A stretch of DNA of 10,620 nt from Methanotrichaceae archaeon (GTDB lineage: Archaea > Halobacteriota > Methanosarcinia > Methanotrichales > Methanotrichaceae), in contig DUKF01000005.1 of the NCBI GenBank assembly GCA_013329455.1, positions 1,643-12,262 of the forward strand. Direction: 5' to 3'. The notes under the pieces are model-generated. The model had not been told where the DNA came from, made no database searches, and saw nothing but the letters and a program-made list of their open reading frames with translations. Below are positions 1 to 6,963 of this stretch, in pieces; position 1 is the first letter of the stretch, and each line of letters begins with the position of its first letter. A program made the position numbers and the translations under genes.

Positions 1-494
1 GTGTCCCCCGTCACCACCAGCTTCTTACCCCCCTCCTTGACGAGAACCCCGGCCGCCTCGCAAATGGGTGGGTGGTTCACCTCGACGAGGGTGAACTCCA
101 TCCCGGCGATGTCGAAGGGCTGGCCCACCTCGACGACGTTTCGCCTCGGTCTCATGAAGTAGAGGTAGTTCAATATGTAGTCCATCGTCTCCTTCAGGCC
201 GTAGGCGGGAACCCTGTTCTGGACCCGGTGAAAGTCGCCGAAGCCCGCGTAATGGTCGTAATGGGCGTGGGTCCAGATCACTCCATCGACTCGGCTGATT
301 CCGGTCTTGATGAGTTGCCACCGGAGGTCGGGGCTGGTGTCGATCAGAACCTTTCCCTCGGCGTTCTCCACCAGTACCGAGAACCTGAGCCTTCTGCTCC
401 TTCCGCCGCAAAGGGCGTCTACGCAGGCGGGACACTTGCATCCGATCTTTGGGGTACCTATGGCGTCTCCGGTTCCAAGGAGGGTCACTTTCAT
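1..494 (-). CDS. PhnP-like MBL-fold metallo-hydrolase (3' end cut off by window edge)
   Basis: Only the first 164 codons are inside the window; the gene continues past the left edge. The protein opens MKVTLLGTGDAIGTP, the strand-loop start of the metallo-beta-lactamase fold. A GCKCPAC motif follows at residues 18-24; in E. coli PhnP the matching cysteines hold a structural zinc. The dinuclear metal motif HAHYDH lies at residues 76-81, with further ligand candidates His141 (in NHPP) and Asp164 (in TGD, the last full codon). Known relatives hydrolyse cyclic phosphate or phosphonate-derived sugar esters, or related nucleotides, in the cytoplasm. No phosphonate (phn) genes are visible nearby, so the substrate is open. 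The ATG overlaps the stop of the upstream AAA ATPase gene (shared ATGA), so the two are probably cotranslated. The family call is firm; the exact activity is not. Confidence 0.85.
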   Translation of the reverse strand, partial: MKVTLLGTGDAIGTPKIGCKCPACVDALCGGRSRRLRFSVLVENAEGKVLIDTSPDLRWQLIKTGISRVDGVIWTHAHYDHYAGFGDFHRVQNRVPAYGLKETMDYILNYLYFMRPRRNVVEVGQPFDIAGMEFTLVEVNHPPICEAAGVLVKEGGKKLVVTGD

Positions 495-1828
495 TGGGTG
501 GCGCTCCCTCTGTGGTCGGTGATCCTCCGGTCGAAGTCCTGAATCGCCCGGAGCATGTCCTCCTGGTCGATGGACCTTCTGTCCTCGAGGAGGGCGTTGA
601 GAACGGCTTCCCTCACCACCAGCCTGATGTCGGATCCAGAGTAACTCTCAGTCTTCTCGGCCAAAACTTCGGCGTCCACCTGCGCATCTATCTTTCTCAG
701 GACCTTGTCGATGATCTTTCGCCTCATCTCCAGGTCCGGCAGGGGGAAGCTGACGATCTTGTCAAACCGTCTCCAGGCCGCGTAATCGAGGATCTGGGGG
801 TGGTTTGTCGCGGCGATGAGGAGAACCCCGTCCTCGACGAGGCTGATGTCGTCGATCGCTTTCAAAAGGGTGTTAACGGCCCTCTTGATCGCCCCGTGCT
901 CGTCGGAGGTCCTGGTCTTGGCCACGAAATCGAACTCGTCTATGAAAAGTATGCAGGGGCTGAGGGTTTTTGCGAGGTCGAAGACCTTGTCGATGTTCTT
1001 GGAGGTCTCGCCCAAGTACTGGCTCGTCACCATCGAGAGCCGGACCTCGACGAGTGGAAGGCCGAACTTTCCTGAAAGGGCCATGGCGACGGAGGTCTTG
1101 CCGGTTCCAGGCGGCCCCACGAAGAGGATTTTCCCGATATCGTAGAGGCCCACCTCTCTCAGGTACTCCCGGTGCTCAAGGGCCTTTGCCGCCTTCTTGA
1201 TCTCCGTCACCTGCTCCTGGGTTAAGACGAGATCCGCTATCCGGTCACGGATGTCCTCGGGAGCCTTGATCCGGACGAGCTTCAGGATGTCGTCGGCCTC
1301 CTCGACCTTTGCAGTCATCTCACGGATCTTGGACTGGATCCATTCCCGGTCGGTAAGAAGGGGCTGGTTTCTCTTTCTCGCCTCGGCGTAGCTGACGTCC
1401 AATGAGTCGTTGTTCTCGTAAAAGTAGGCCAGGGAGGGGTTGGACCTGATCCTCTCCAGGGTATCGTGTTTTACAAACCACTTCGCACCCACTTCGAAGA
1501 CGGTGAGCCTCAGCTGGTCCCGGAGCCCCTCACGGTCGACGAAGGGAAGGCTCCTCGCCGCCTCCCTGACGCTCCCGAGGTCGTAGATATTCTGGACATC
1601 ACTTTCGGTGACGTAGACCGGTCGCTTTACCCCCCTGGTGACGGGATCGAAGTAGTGTTTTCTGATCTTCGGCGGGAGGTCGTCCTCGGTCAGGTTCTCG
1701 GATCGGTTGTATATCTCCGCTGTGAGAAGCAGCTCTGCTATCTCAAGCTCGCCCGACGTTCCCGCACCGCTCAGTTCAACATCTGATCCAGTTTTTGCGC
1801 TTGACCCCATTTTTGCACCTGACCCCAT
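491..1828 (-). CDS. AAA-family ATPase, single AAA module with archaeal N-terminal domain
   Basis: This 445-residue cytoplasmic protein has one complete AAA module. It shows Walker A GPPGTGKTS (residues 238-246), Walker B ILFIDEFD (293-300), sensor 1 AATN (339-342), an arginine pair in AWRRFDK (353-354) and a sensor-2-type SGSDIR segment (397-402). The module resembles the proteasome-activator/FtsH/p97 class, which remodels or unfolds proteins using ATP hydrolysis. There are no membrane segments and no zinc-protease motif. The first ~200 residues are a charged domain I do not recognise, probably for substrate or partner binding. GAGGT lies 7 bases before the ATG at 1828, which supports this start. 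However, the first 12 residues come from a duplicated 18-base unit, so ATG 1810 is also possible. The stop overlaps the start of the MBL hydrolase gene. The real partner and substrate are unknown. Confidence 0.85.
   Translation of the reverse strand: MGSGAKMGSSAKTGSDVELSGAGTSGELEIAELLLTAEIYNRSENLTEDDLPPKIRKHYFDPVTRGVKRPVYVTESDVQNIYDLGSVREAARSLPFVDREGLRDQLRLTVFEVGAKWFVKHDTLERIRSNPSLAYFYENNDSLDVSYAEARKRNQPLLTDREWIQSKIREMTAKVEEADDILKLVRIKAPEDIRDRIADLVLTQEQVTEIKKAAKALEHREYLREVGLYDIGKILFVGPPGTGKTSVAMALSGKFGLPLVEVRLSMVTSQYLGETSKNIDKVFDLAKTLSPCILFIDEFDFVAKTRTSDEHGAIKRAVNTLLKAIDDISLVEDGVLLIAATNHPQILDYAAWRRFDKIVSFPLPDLEMRRKIIDKVLRKIDAQVDAEVLAEKTESYSGSDIRLVVREAVLNALLEDRRSIDQEDMLRAIQDFDRRITDHRGSATQ
1793..1828 (-). 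repeat. 18-bp tandem duplication covering the AAA gene start
   Basis: On the minus strand two consecutive 18-base units, ATGGGGTCAGGTGCAAAA and ATGGGGTCAAGCGCAAAA, match at 16 of 18 positions. A weaker third copy follows (1778-1792). They encode MGSGAK-MGSSAK-TGSDVE. Each full copy carries its own ATG, and the first also places GGTG 5 bases ahead of the second ATG. The effect is a doubled start codon and a flexible, low-complexity N-terminus. Confidence 0.75.
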
Positions 1829-1890
1829 CTTTGAAACCTCATCTCTGAAGCCGCCCTAAGGCTGAAGGCGAGTAATGACATCCCGAGAGT

Positions 1891-1899
1891 GATAAATCT
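1891..1899 (-). promoter_or_regulatory. Possible TATA box for the AAA-MBL operon
   Basis: On the minus strand AGATTTATC follows a purine-rich GGAA stretch that could act as a BRE. It would place transcription start near 1866, about 38 bases before the ATG at 1828. The match to the archaeal TATA consensus is moderate and other A/T-rich words lie nearby. Confidence 0.3.
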
Positions 1900-1936
1900 T
1901 TCCTTTATTCGAGGGGATTTGATTCGGGCCGATCCA

Positions 1937-1965
1937 GGCAACTGTCGCCGGTTCCGTCGGCAACT
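1937..1965 (+). promoter_or_regulatory. Direct repeat GGCAACT x2, possible regulator site
   Basis: The heptamer GGCAACT occurs at 1937-1943 and 1959-1965, exactly 22 bases apart (about two helical turns). The second copy runs into the proposed TATA box of the branched-chain operon, so a protein bound here could block or recruit TBP/TFB. Two 7-base copies are weak evidence. Confidence 0.25.
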
Positions 1966-1973
1966 TTATCAAC
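1962..1973 (+). promoter_or_regulatory. Possible TATA box for the cimA-ilvBN operon
   Basis: AACTTTATCAAC is the best TATA-like word on the plus strand ahead of cimA. It predicts a start near 1990 and a leader of about 50 bases. A run of A residues near 1977-1983 is an alternative. The rest of the 212-base divergent region (1829-2040) shows no gene that I can support. Confidence 0.35.
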
Positions 1974-2025
1974 CATTAAAAACCCCATCATTGAAGATCG
2001 GCCATAATTCATATGGCATCTATTT

Positions 2026-2032
2026 GGTGATC
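2026..2032 (+). promoter_or_regulatory. Ribosome binding site of cimA
   Basis: GGTGATC is a 7-base perfect match to the archaeal anti-Shine-Dalgarno region and ends 8 bases before ATG 2041. It therefore fixes that start. An out-of-frame ATG at 2037 is closer and opens only a 9-codon frame that ends at 2066. Confidence 0.6.
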
Positions 2033-2040
2033 GAAAATGA

Positions 2041-3543
2041 ATGCGTGGGATCGCTTTATTTGGTAAAGTTCATTTACTGGACACAACGCTTCGCGACGGA
2101 GAACAGACGCCAGGCGTCTCGCTGACCCTGGACGAGAAGGTCGGCATCGCCCGGCAGCTCGACGTTCTCGGCGTCGACGTTATAGAGGCGGGCTCTGCCG
2201 TGACCTCCGAAGGCGAAAGAAAGGCCATTAGGGCCGTAGCTGGCGAGGGGTTCAGAGCCGAGATCTGCAGCTACGTTCGCGCGAGAACCGATGATGTGGA
2301 CCTCGCCCTTGATTGTGATGTAGATTCCATCCACCTGGTGGTGCCGGTATCGGACCTTCACATCAAGAGCAAGCTCCGGTCCGACCGGGATTCAGTGATG
2401 AGGTCGGCGGTGACGGTGACCGAGTACGCGACAGCCCACGGCCTTATCGTGGAGCTCTCCGGCGAGGACGCGAGCCGAGCCGATGAGGACTACCTGAAAT
2501 CCCTCTACAAGGTGGGGATCGATGCCGGCGCCGACAGGCTCTGTTACTGCGACACCGTCGGGGTTCTGGTGCCGGAGAAGGCTGTCGAGATCTTTTCGAG
2601 ACTTTCTGATCTTCCGGTCCCGGTGAGCGTCCACTGTCACGACGACTTCGGTCAGGCCACGGCCAACACCGTCGCAGCCCTGCGGGGCGGGGCCTCTCAG
2701 GCAGACGTCACAGTGAACGGGATTGGCGAGCGAGGAGGAAACACCTGCCTCGAAGAGGTGGTGATGGCTCTCGAATCTCTCTACAGCATCAAAACCGGGA
2801 TACTCTGTCGGGAGCTATACTCCCTTTCAAGGCTCGTATCTCGGCTGACGGGGATTCCGGTCGCTCCCAACAAGGCCATCGTGGGGGAGAACGCCTTCAC
2901 TCACGAGGCCGGGATCCACGTCCATGGACTTCTCGCCGACACCTCGACATACGAGCCGATACATCCCGAGACCGTCGGCAGGAAGAGGAGGATAGTCCTG
3001 GGAAAGCACGCGGGCAGAAGCTCCGTAGAGCTGGCGTTAAGAGAGCTTGGGATCGAGTGCACAAAGGGCGAGCTCGCTGATATCTTGTCTCGGGTCAAGG
3101 ATCTGGGGGAAAAGGGGAAAAGGGTTACCGACGCTGACCTCCAGACGATAGCGGAGATCGTTCTATCGATCGAGAAAGAGCCGAAGGTGAAGCTCGACGA
3201 GTTTACGGTGGTGAGCGGAAACCATGCGACTCCGACCGCCAGCGTCAAAATAACCGTCAACGGGACGGAGATGCTCGAGGCTGGAACCGGTGTTGGTCCC
3301 GTGGATGCGGCGATCAACGCCATCCGGCGTGCAATCTCCGGGGTGACGGACGTAAGGCTCGAGGAGTACCACGTCGATGCCATCACCGGCGGAACGAGCG
3401 CTCTCGTCGAGGTCTGGGTTATGATGGTGATGGGCGATCGGAGCATAACCGCGCGGGGAGCTGGAGCTGACATAATCATGGCCTCTGTTGAGGCCGTGCT
3501 GGAAGGGATCAACAGGCTGATGCAACTTGAGGAGGACGGATAG
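2041..3543 (+). CDS. cimA: (R)-citramalate synthase / 2-isopropylmalate synthase family enzyme
   Basis: This 500-residue enzyme condenses acetyl-CoA with a 2-oxo acid. For CimA the acceptor is pyruvate, giving (R)-citramalate, the entry to threonine-independent 2-oxobutyrate and isoleucine synthesis. The N-terminal TIM barrel carries DTTLRDGEQTPG at residues 14-25 (Arg18, Asp19 metal/catalytic), the metal ligands HCH at 198-200, and an NGIGERGGN segment near 227-235. Residues from ~375 onward form the LeuA-type regulatory dimer domain, with GVGPVDAAINAI and AITGGTSA motifs, which binds leucine or isoleucine for feedback control. Length and the AGSAVTSEGER segment resemble, from memory, the M. 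jannaschii CimA more than its LeuA. Position directly before ilvBN also favours CimA, but the paralogues are hard to separate, so LeuA remains possible. The stop directly abuts the ilvB start. Confidence 0.8.
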   Translation: MRGIALFGKVHLLDTTLRDGEQTPGVSLTLDEKVGIARQLDVLGVDVIEAGSAVTSEGERKAIRAVAGEGFRAEICSYVRARTDDVDLALDCDVDSIHLVVPVSDLHIKSKLRSDRDSVMRSAVTVTEYATAHGLIVELSGEDASRADEDYLKSLYKVGIDAGADRLCYCDTVGVLVPEKAVEIFSRLSDLPVPVSVHCHDDFGQATANTVAALRGGASQADVTVNGIGERGGNTCLEEVVMALESLYSIKTGILCRELYSLSRLVSRLTGIPVAPNKAIVGENAFTHEAGIHVHGLLADTSTYEPIHPETVGRKRRIVLGKHAGRSSVELALRELGIECTKGELADILSRVKDLGEKGKRVTDADLQTIAEIVLSIEKEPKVKLDEFTVVSGNHATPTASVKITVNGTEMLEAGTGVGPVDAAINAIRRAISGVTDVRLEEYHVDAITGGTSALVEVWVMMVMGDRSITARGAGADIIMASVEAVLEGINRLMQLEEDG

Positions 3544-5214
3544 ATGGGTAAGATGAGCGGGGCCGAAGCCATCCTGGAGTGCCTGAAGCTCGAAGGAGTC
3601 GAGATAATCTTCGGGCTTCCGGGAGGTGTGCTGTTGCCTCTCTACGACGCCATTTACGATTCAGATATCAGGCACATTCTTGTAAGGCACGAACAGGCGG
3701 CAGCGCACGCTGCAGACGGATACGCGAGGGCCACCGGGAAGGTGGGCGTGTGTCTTGCAACCTCGGGACCAGGCGCGACCAACCTGGTAACGGGGATCGC
3801 CACCGCTTACATGGACTCGGTACCCATGGTTGCCATGACGGGCCAGGTGCCAACCAACCTGATCGGAAAAGACGCCTTCCAGGAGGCCGACATCACGGGC
3901 ATAACGATGCCTGTGACCAAGCACAGCTATCTCGTCAGAAATGCGAAAGATCTCCCAAGGGTCTTCAAAGAGGCGTTCTACATCGCAAGAACCGGCAGGC
4001 CCGGACCCGTTCTGATCGATCTGCCTAGAGACGTCACCGTCGAAGAGCTGGACTTCGAATATCCTGAGATCGATCTGCCAGGCTACAGCCCGAACCTCAA
4101 GGTCCACAAACTCCAGATCAAGAGGGCAGCCCAAGCCCTGATGGAGGCGGAACGGCCCGTCATCTACGTCGGTGGAGGCGTCAAGTATTCCGACGGTCAC
4201 AAAGAGCTCGTCGAGCTTGCAGAGAAGATCAAGGCCCCTGTGACGACGACCTTGATGGGGATCGGCTGTTTCCCAGAGGACCATCCACTCTCCCTCGGGA
4301 TGCTCGGCATGCACGGGACGACGTACGCGAACTATGCGATCCAGGAGGCTGATCTGATCCTGGCAGTGGGTGCTCGGTTTGACGATCGAGTGACCGGAAA
4401 GATAGCGAGCTTCGCGCCCCTGGCCAAAATCGTCCACGTCGACGTCGACCCCGCCGAGATCGGAAAGAACGTCAGGGTCGACATACCAGTCGTCGGTGAT
4501 GCGAAGCCCGCCCTGGCGGAGCTTGCAAAGGCCGTCGAGCCGAAATCCTGGAGTCCCTGGAACGACAAGGTCGCTGGCTGGAAGGGCGACCATCCGCTCT
4601 GCTATGCGAAAGACAGCGAGACGATCAAGCCCCAGTGCGTCCTTGATACGATCTGCAAGCTGTGTCCCGACGCTGTGATCGTGACCGAGGTCGGCCAGAA
4701 CCAGATGTGGGCTGCTCAGTTCTTCACCCACAAGGACCCAAAGCACTTCATATCCTCGGGGGGCCTTGGGACGATGGGGTACGGATTTCCGGCAGCCATC
4801 GGGGCGAAGATGGGCTGTCCCGAAAAAGAGGTCTTCGACATAGCTGGGGACGGAAGCTTCCAGATGAACATTCAGGAGCTGGCAACGGCCGTCATAAACG
4901 ACGTTGCCGTCAAGGTGATAATTCTGAACAACGGCGTCCTGGGCATGGTCAGGCAGTGGCAGGATCTATTCTACGACAAGAGGTTCTCGAACACGACTTT
5001 GACTCGGGTTCCCGACTTCGTGAAGGTGGCTGAAGCCTACGGTGCTCTTGGACTTCGGGCGACGAAGCCCTCTGAGGTCGAGCCGGTCCTGAAACGGGCG
5101 ATCGATTCGGACAAGCCGACAGTCGTCGATATAATCATATCTCCGGACGAGAAGGTATCGCCGATGGTTCCTGCGGGAGCTTCCCTGAGCGAGATTCTGG
5201 AGTTGGAGGGGTGA
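3544..5214 (+). CDS. ilvB: Acetolactate (acetohydroxyacid) synthase, large catalytic subunit
   Basis: This 556-residue, full-length ThDP enzyme joins two pyruvates to 2-acetolactate, or pyruvate and 2-oxobutyrate to 2-aceto-2-hydroxybutyrate. It opens valine/leucine and isoleucine synthesis. Seen in order are the N-terminal ThDP (PYR) domain with FGLPGG (23-28) and catalytic Glu50 in RHEQAAAHAADGYARA, a central FAD-type domain (~190-330), and the C-terminal ThDP (PP) domain with the metal-binding GDGSFQMN (435-442). Trp472 in VRQWQ matches the tryptophan reported in E. coli AHAS II as giving preference for 2-oxobutyrate, which fits supply from the citramalate route. GGAGG at 3531-3535 lies 8 bases ahead of the ATG; Met4 is a less likely start. 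The gene touches cimA and overlaps ilvN by 4 bases, implying cotranscription and coupled translation. No defects seen. Confidence 0.95.
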   Translation: MGKMSGAEAILECLKLEGVEIIFGLPGGVLLPLYDAIYDSDIRHILVRHEQAAAHAADGYARATGKVGVCLATSGPGATNLVTGIATAYMDSVPMVAMTGQVPTNLIGKDAFQEADITGITMPVTKHSYLVRNAKDLPRVFKEAFYIARTGRPGPVLIDLPRDVTVEELDFEYPEIDLPGYSPNLKVHKLQIKRAAQALMEAERPVIYVGGGVKYSDGHKELVELAEKIKAPVTTTLMGIGCFPEDHPLSLGMLGMHGTTYANYAIQEADLILAVGARFDDRVTGKIASFAPLAKIVHVDVDPAEIGKNVRVDIPVVGDAKPALAELAKAVEPKSWSPWNDKVAGWKGDHPLCYAKDSETIKPQCVLDTICKLCPDAVIVTEVGQNQMWAAQFFTHKDPKHFISSGGLGTMGYGFPAAIGAKMGCPEKEVFDIAGDGSFQMNIQELATAVINDVAVKVIILNNGVLGMVRQWQDLFYDKRFSNTTLTRVPDFVKVAEAYGALGLRATKPSEVEPVLKRAIDSDKPTVVDIIISPDEKVSPMVPAGASLSEILELEG

Positions 5215-5708
5215 AATTGAAGCACACCATAGCTGCCATCGTCGAGAACAAGCCGGGGGTCCTGGTCAGGATAGCTGCCCTATTCAGCAGGCGCAGCTTT
5301 AACATCGACAGTCTCACCGTCGGGGCGACCGACAACCCCGACTACGCGAGGATGACGATAACCGTCGATGGAGACGAGGTCGTCCTCGAGCAGGTCACAA
5401 AGCAGCTGAACAAGCTCGTCAACGTCATCCGCGTCAGCGAGCTGTTGCCATCGGAGTCGGTCGAGCGGGAGCTTGCGATAATCAAGGTTGCTGCGAAGAA
5501 AGAGGACCGAAACGAGATCATGCAGATCGTGGCCATCTTCCGGGCGAAGATCATCGACGTATCGCCCCGCTCGATCATAGTCGAGGTGACGGGAAGCCAG
5601 GATAAGGTCGAGGCGATGGTTCGGCTACTCCGTCAGTTCGGGATCAGGGAGATGGCCAGGACCGGCAAGGTCTCGATGACCAGGGGCGCGAAGGTCGTGA
5701 GCGCCTGA
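5211..5708 (+). CDS. ilvN: Acetolactate synthase, small regulatory subunit
   Basis: This 165-residue subunit binds IlvB, raises its activity and confers feedback inhibition by valine or other branched-chain amino acids. The N-terminal ACT domain (about residues 4-75) contains NKPGVLVRIAALFSRR followed by FNIDSLTVG, the effector-binding loop of the family. The C-terminal ALS_ss domain (~80-160) follows. Length is typical of archaeal and bacterial IlvN/IlvH. The start is GTG at 5211, inside the stop context of ilvB (GTGA overlap). Alternatives downstream would remove the first ACT strand. One detail differs from the usual RRGFNI: Ser29 replaces the glycine two residues before the effector-loop Asn31. 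That could alter effector response, but I cannot judge how common it is in close relatives. Confidence 0.93.
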   Translation: MKLKHTIAAIVENKPGVLVRIAALFSRRSFNIDSLTVGATDNPDYARMTITVDGDEVVLEQVTKQLNKLVNVIRVSELLPSESVERELAIIKVAAKKEDRNEIMQIVAIFRAKIIDVSPRSIIVEVTGSQDKVEAMVRLLRQFGIREMARTGKVSMTRGAKVVSA

Positions 5709-5742
5709 TCTCGCGCAAGCCCAGTCAGAATTGCTCAGATCA
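5706..5742 (+). promoter_or_regulatory. Inverted repeat TGATCT/AGATCA upstream of the ilvC TATA box
   Basis: Six-base perfect arms at 5706-5711 and 5737-5742 flank a 25-base spacer, and the right arm ends 2 bases before the TATA box. It could be an operator or a weak terminator stem for ilvN. Short arms make chance occurrence plausible. Confidence 0.25.
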
Positions 5743-5744
5743 AG

Positions 5745-5753
5745 TTTATATTA
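5745..5753 (+). promoter_or_regulatory. TATA box of ilvC
   Basis: TTTATATTA, preceded by CAAG, is the clearest archaeal TATA box in the window and sits in the 84-base gap between ilvN and ilvC. It predicts transcription start near 5773 and a leader of about 20 bases that holds the strong ribosome site GGAGG (5779-5783). ilvC can thus be expressed independently of the upstream genes. Confidence 0.65.
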
Positions 5754-5792
5754 AATGCGTGATGTTTTCCAATAATTGGGAGGAGATAGGAA

Positions 5793-6788
5793 ATGGCAAA
5801 GATATACCGTGACGAGGACGCCGACCTCGGCGTTCTGAAGGGTAAGACGATCGCCATCATAGGGTACGGAAGTCAGGGGCACGCCCAGGCCCAGAACCTG
5901 CAGGAATCGGGCCTCGACGTCGTCGCGGCCGACGTGAAAGGCTCGAAGGCCTGGAAGAGGGCCGAGGCGGACGGGATCAGGGTGACCACCGCGTCGGAGG
6001 CTGCGAAGGAAGCGGACTTGATCCACATACTCCTGCCAGACGAGATTCATCCGATCATCTACAGAAAAGACATCGAGCCTTATCTTGAGGAAGGAAACGC
6101 TCTGGGCTTCTCTCACGGCTTCAACATTCACTTCTCACAGATCATACCCCCCGAGAACGTCGACGTCTACATGGTGGCGCCGAAGGGGCCCGGCGATCTC
6201 GTGCGGAGGACTTACGTCGAGGGGATCGGTCTGCCATGCCTGGTCGCCATCCAGCAGGATTTCACCGGCAAGGCTTTCGAGACTGCCATGGCCTACGCCA
6301 AGGGGATCGGCGGAACGAGGGCAGGAGTCCTCGAGACGACCTTCGAGGAGGAGACCGAGACCGACCTATTCGGAGAGCAGGTGAACCTTTGCGGCGGCGT
6401 CACGGAGCTTATCAAGGCCTCCTTCGAGACCCTGTTGATGGCCGGGTACCAGCCTGAGATCGCATACTTTGAGACCTGCCACGAGCTGAAGCTGATCATC
6501 GACCTGATCCACGAGGGCGGCCTCATGAGGATGTGGGAGAACGTCTCCAACACCGCCGAGTACGGCGGCCTCACCCGGGGCGACCGGATAATCAACGAGC
6601 AGTCGAGAGAGGCGATGGTCGAGATCCTCGATGATATCCAGACCGGCAAGTTCGCCCGGGAGTGGATCCTGGAGAGCCAGGCGGGGCTTCCCGTCAAGAA
6701 GGCTCTTGAGAGGCAGGAGTCCGGCCACCCCATCGAGATCGTCGGCGAGGAGCTGCGGGCGATGATGCCCTGGCTCAAGAAAGATTGA
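5793..6788 (+). CDS. ilvC: Ketol-acid reductoisomerase, class I
   Basis: This 331-residue, short-form (class I) enzyme isomerises and reduces 2-acetolactate or 2-aceto-2-hydroxybutyrate to the dihydroxy acid, the step after IlvBN. The Rossmann domain has [12 protein letters not shown] at residues 24-35. The knotted helical domain has catalytic His108 (SHGF), Lys131 (APKGPG), Mg2+ ligands Asp191 and Glu195 (TETDLFGEQ), and Glu227/Glu231 (ETCHEL). Length is normal and all catalytic residues are present. The cofactor loop is unusual: residues 45-54 read [10 protein letters not shown] where class I enzymes typically have a GLRxGSxSW-type sequence. This places Asp47 at the end of the second strand and Val48 where the phosphate-binding arginine normally sits, suggesting NADH or dual cofactor use. 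It has its own TATA box and GGAGG 9 bases before the ATG. Confidence 0.95.
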   Translation: MAKIYRDEDADLGVLKGKTIAIIGYGSQGHAQAQNLQESGLDVVAADVKGSKAWKRAEADGIRVTTASEAAKEADLIHILLPDEIHPIIYRKDIEPYLEEGNALGFSHGFNIHFSQIIPPENVDVYMVAPKGPGDLVRRTYVEGIGLPCLVAIQQDFTGKAFETAMAYAKGIGGTRAGVLETTFEEETETDLFGEQVNLCGGVTELIKASFETLLMAGYQPEIAYFETCHELKLIIDLIHEGGLMRMWENVSNTAEYGGLTRGDRIINEQSREAMVEILDDIQTGKFAREWILESQAGLPVKKALERQESGHPIEIVGEELRAMMPWLKKD

Positions 6789-6824
6789 AGATTATCCTTT
6801 AAGGAGGGATACTTGGCACCTGGA

Positions 6825-6896
6825 GGCGAGCGCCACAATCGGCGTCGCCCCTCCCGGGCCACGACTTCGTTTGAATTTTCAGTTTTCGTCTTTTCT
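6825..6896 (+). terminator. Stem-loop plus T-rich tract after ilvC
   Basis: A GC-rich hairpin at 6825-6849 pairs GGCG (6825-6828) with CGCC (6846-6849) and CGCC (6831-6834) with GGCG (6841-6844), around the loop ACAATC. T-rich runs follow from about 6869 to 6896. Archaeal termination depends mainly on T-tracts, so the tract is the likelier signal. It would insulate the branched-chain genes from the HD-TPR gene. Confidence 0.45.
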
Positions 6897-6903
6897 CCCT
6901 CGA

Positions 6904-6912
6904 TTTAAAATA
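6904..6912 (+). promoter_or_regulatory. TATA box of the HD-TPR/DUF4062 operon
   Basis: TTTAAAATA predicts transcription start near 6932 and about 32 bases of leader before ATG 6964. It lies downstream of the in-frame TTG at 6871, so a start there would not be on this transcript. This supports ATG 6964 as the true start. Confidence 0.5.
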
Positions 6913-6963
6913 CGAGAAGTTCTTACACCTTTCCGGAGGACTCGCATTCGGCAAGGTCTTATC

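Noticed and set aside
2037..2066. Nine-codon frame MNAWDRFIW overlapping the cimA start, a possible leader peptide
   Set aside because: It is very short and has two Trp but no run of Ile, Leu or Val codons. The ribosome site fits ATG 2041 well, and no hairpin pair typical of attenuation is visible.
2901..3572. Minus-strand frame of 223 codons opposite cimA
   Set aside because: Ser/Thr/Ala-rich composition is an artefact of the opposite strand; there is no ribosome site or family resemblance.
3661..4746. Long open frame on the minus strand inside ilvB (361 codons)
   Set aside because: It is antisense to a fully conserved ilvB, low in recognisable motifs, and typical of GC-rich antisense shadows.
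6871..6963. TTG at 6871 as an upstream start extending the HD-TPR protein by 31 residues
   Set aside because: The likely TATA box (6904-6912) lies inside the extension, the added residues show no domain, and the segment overlaps the T-rich termination tract.
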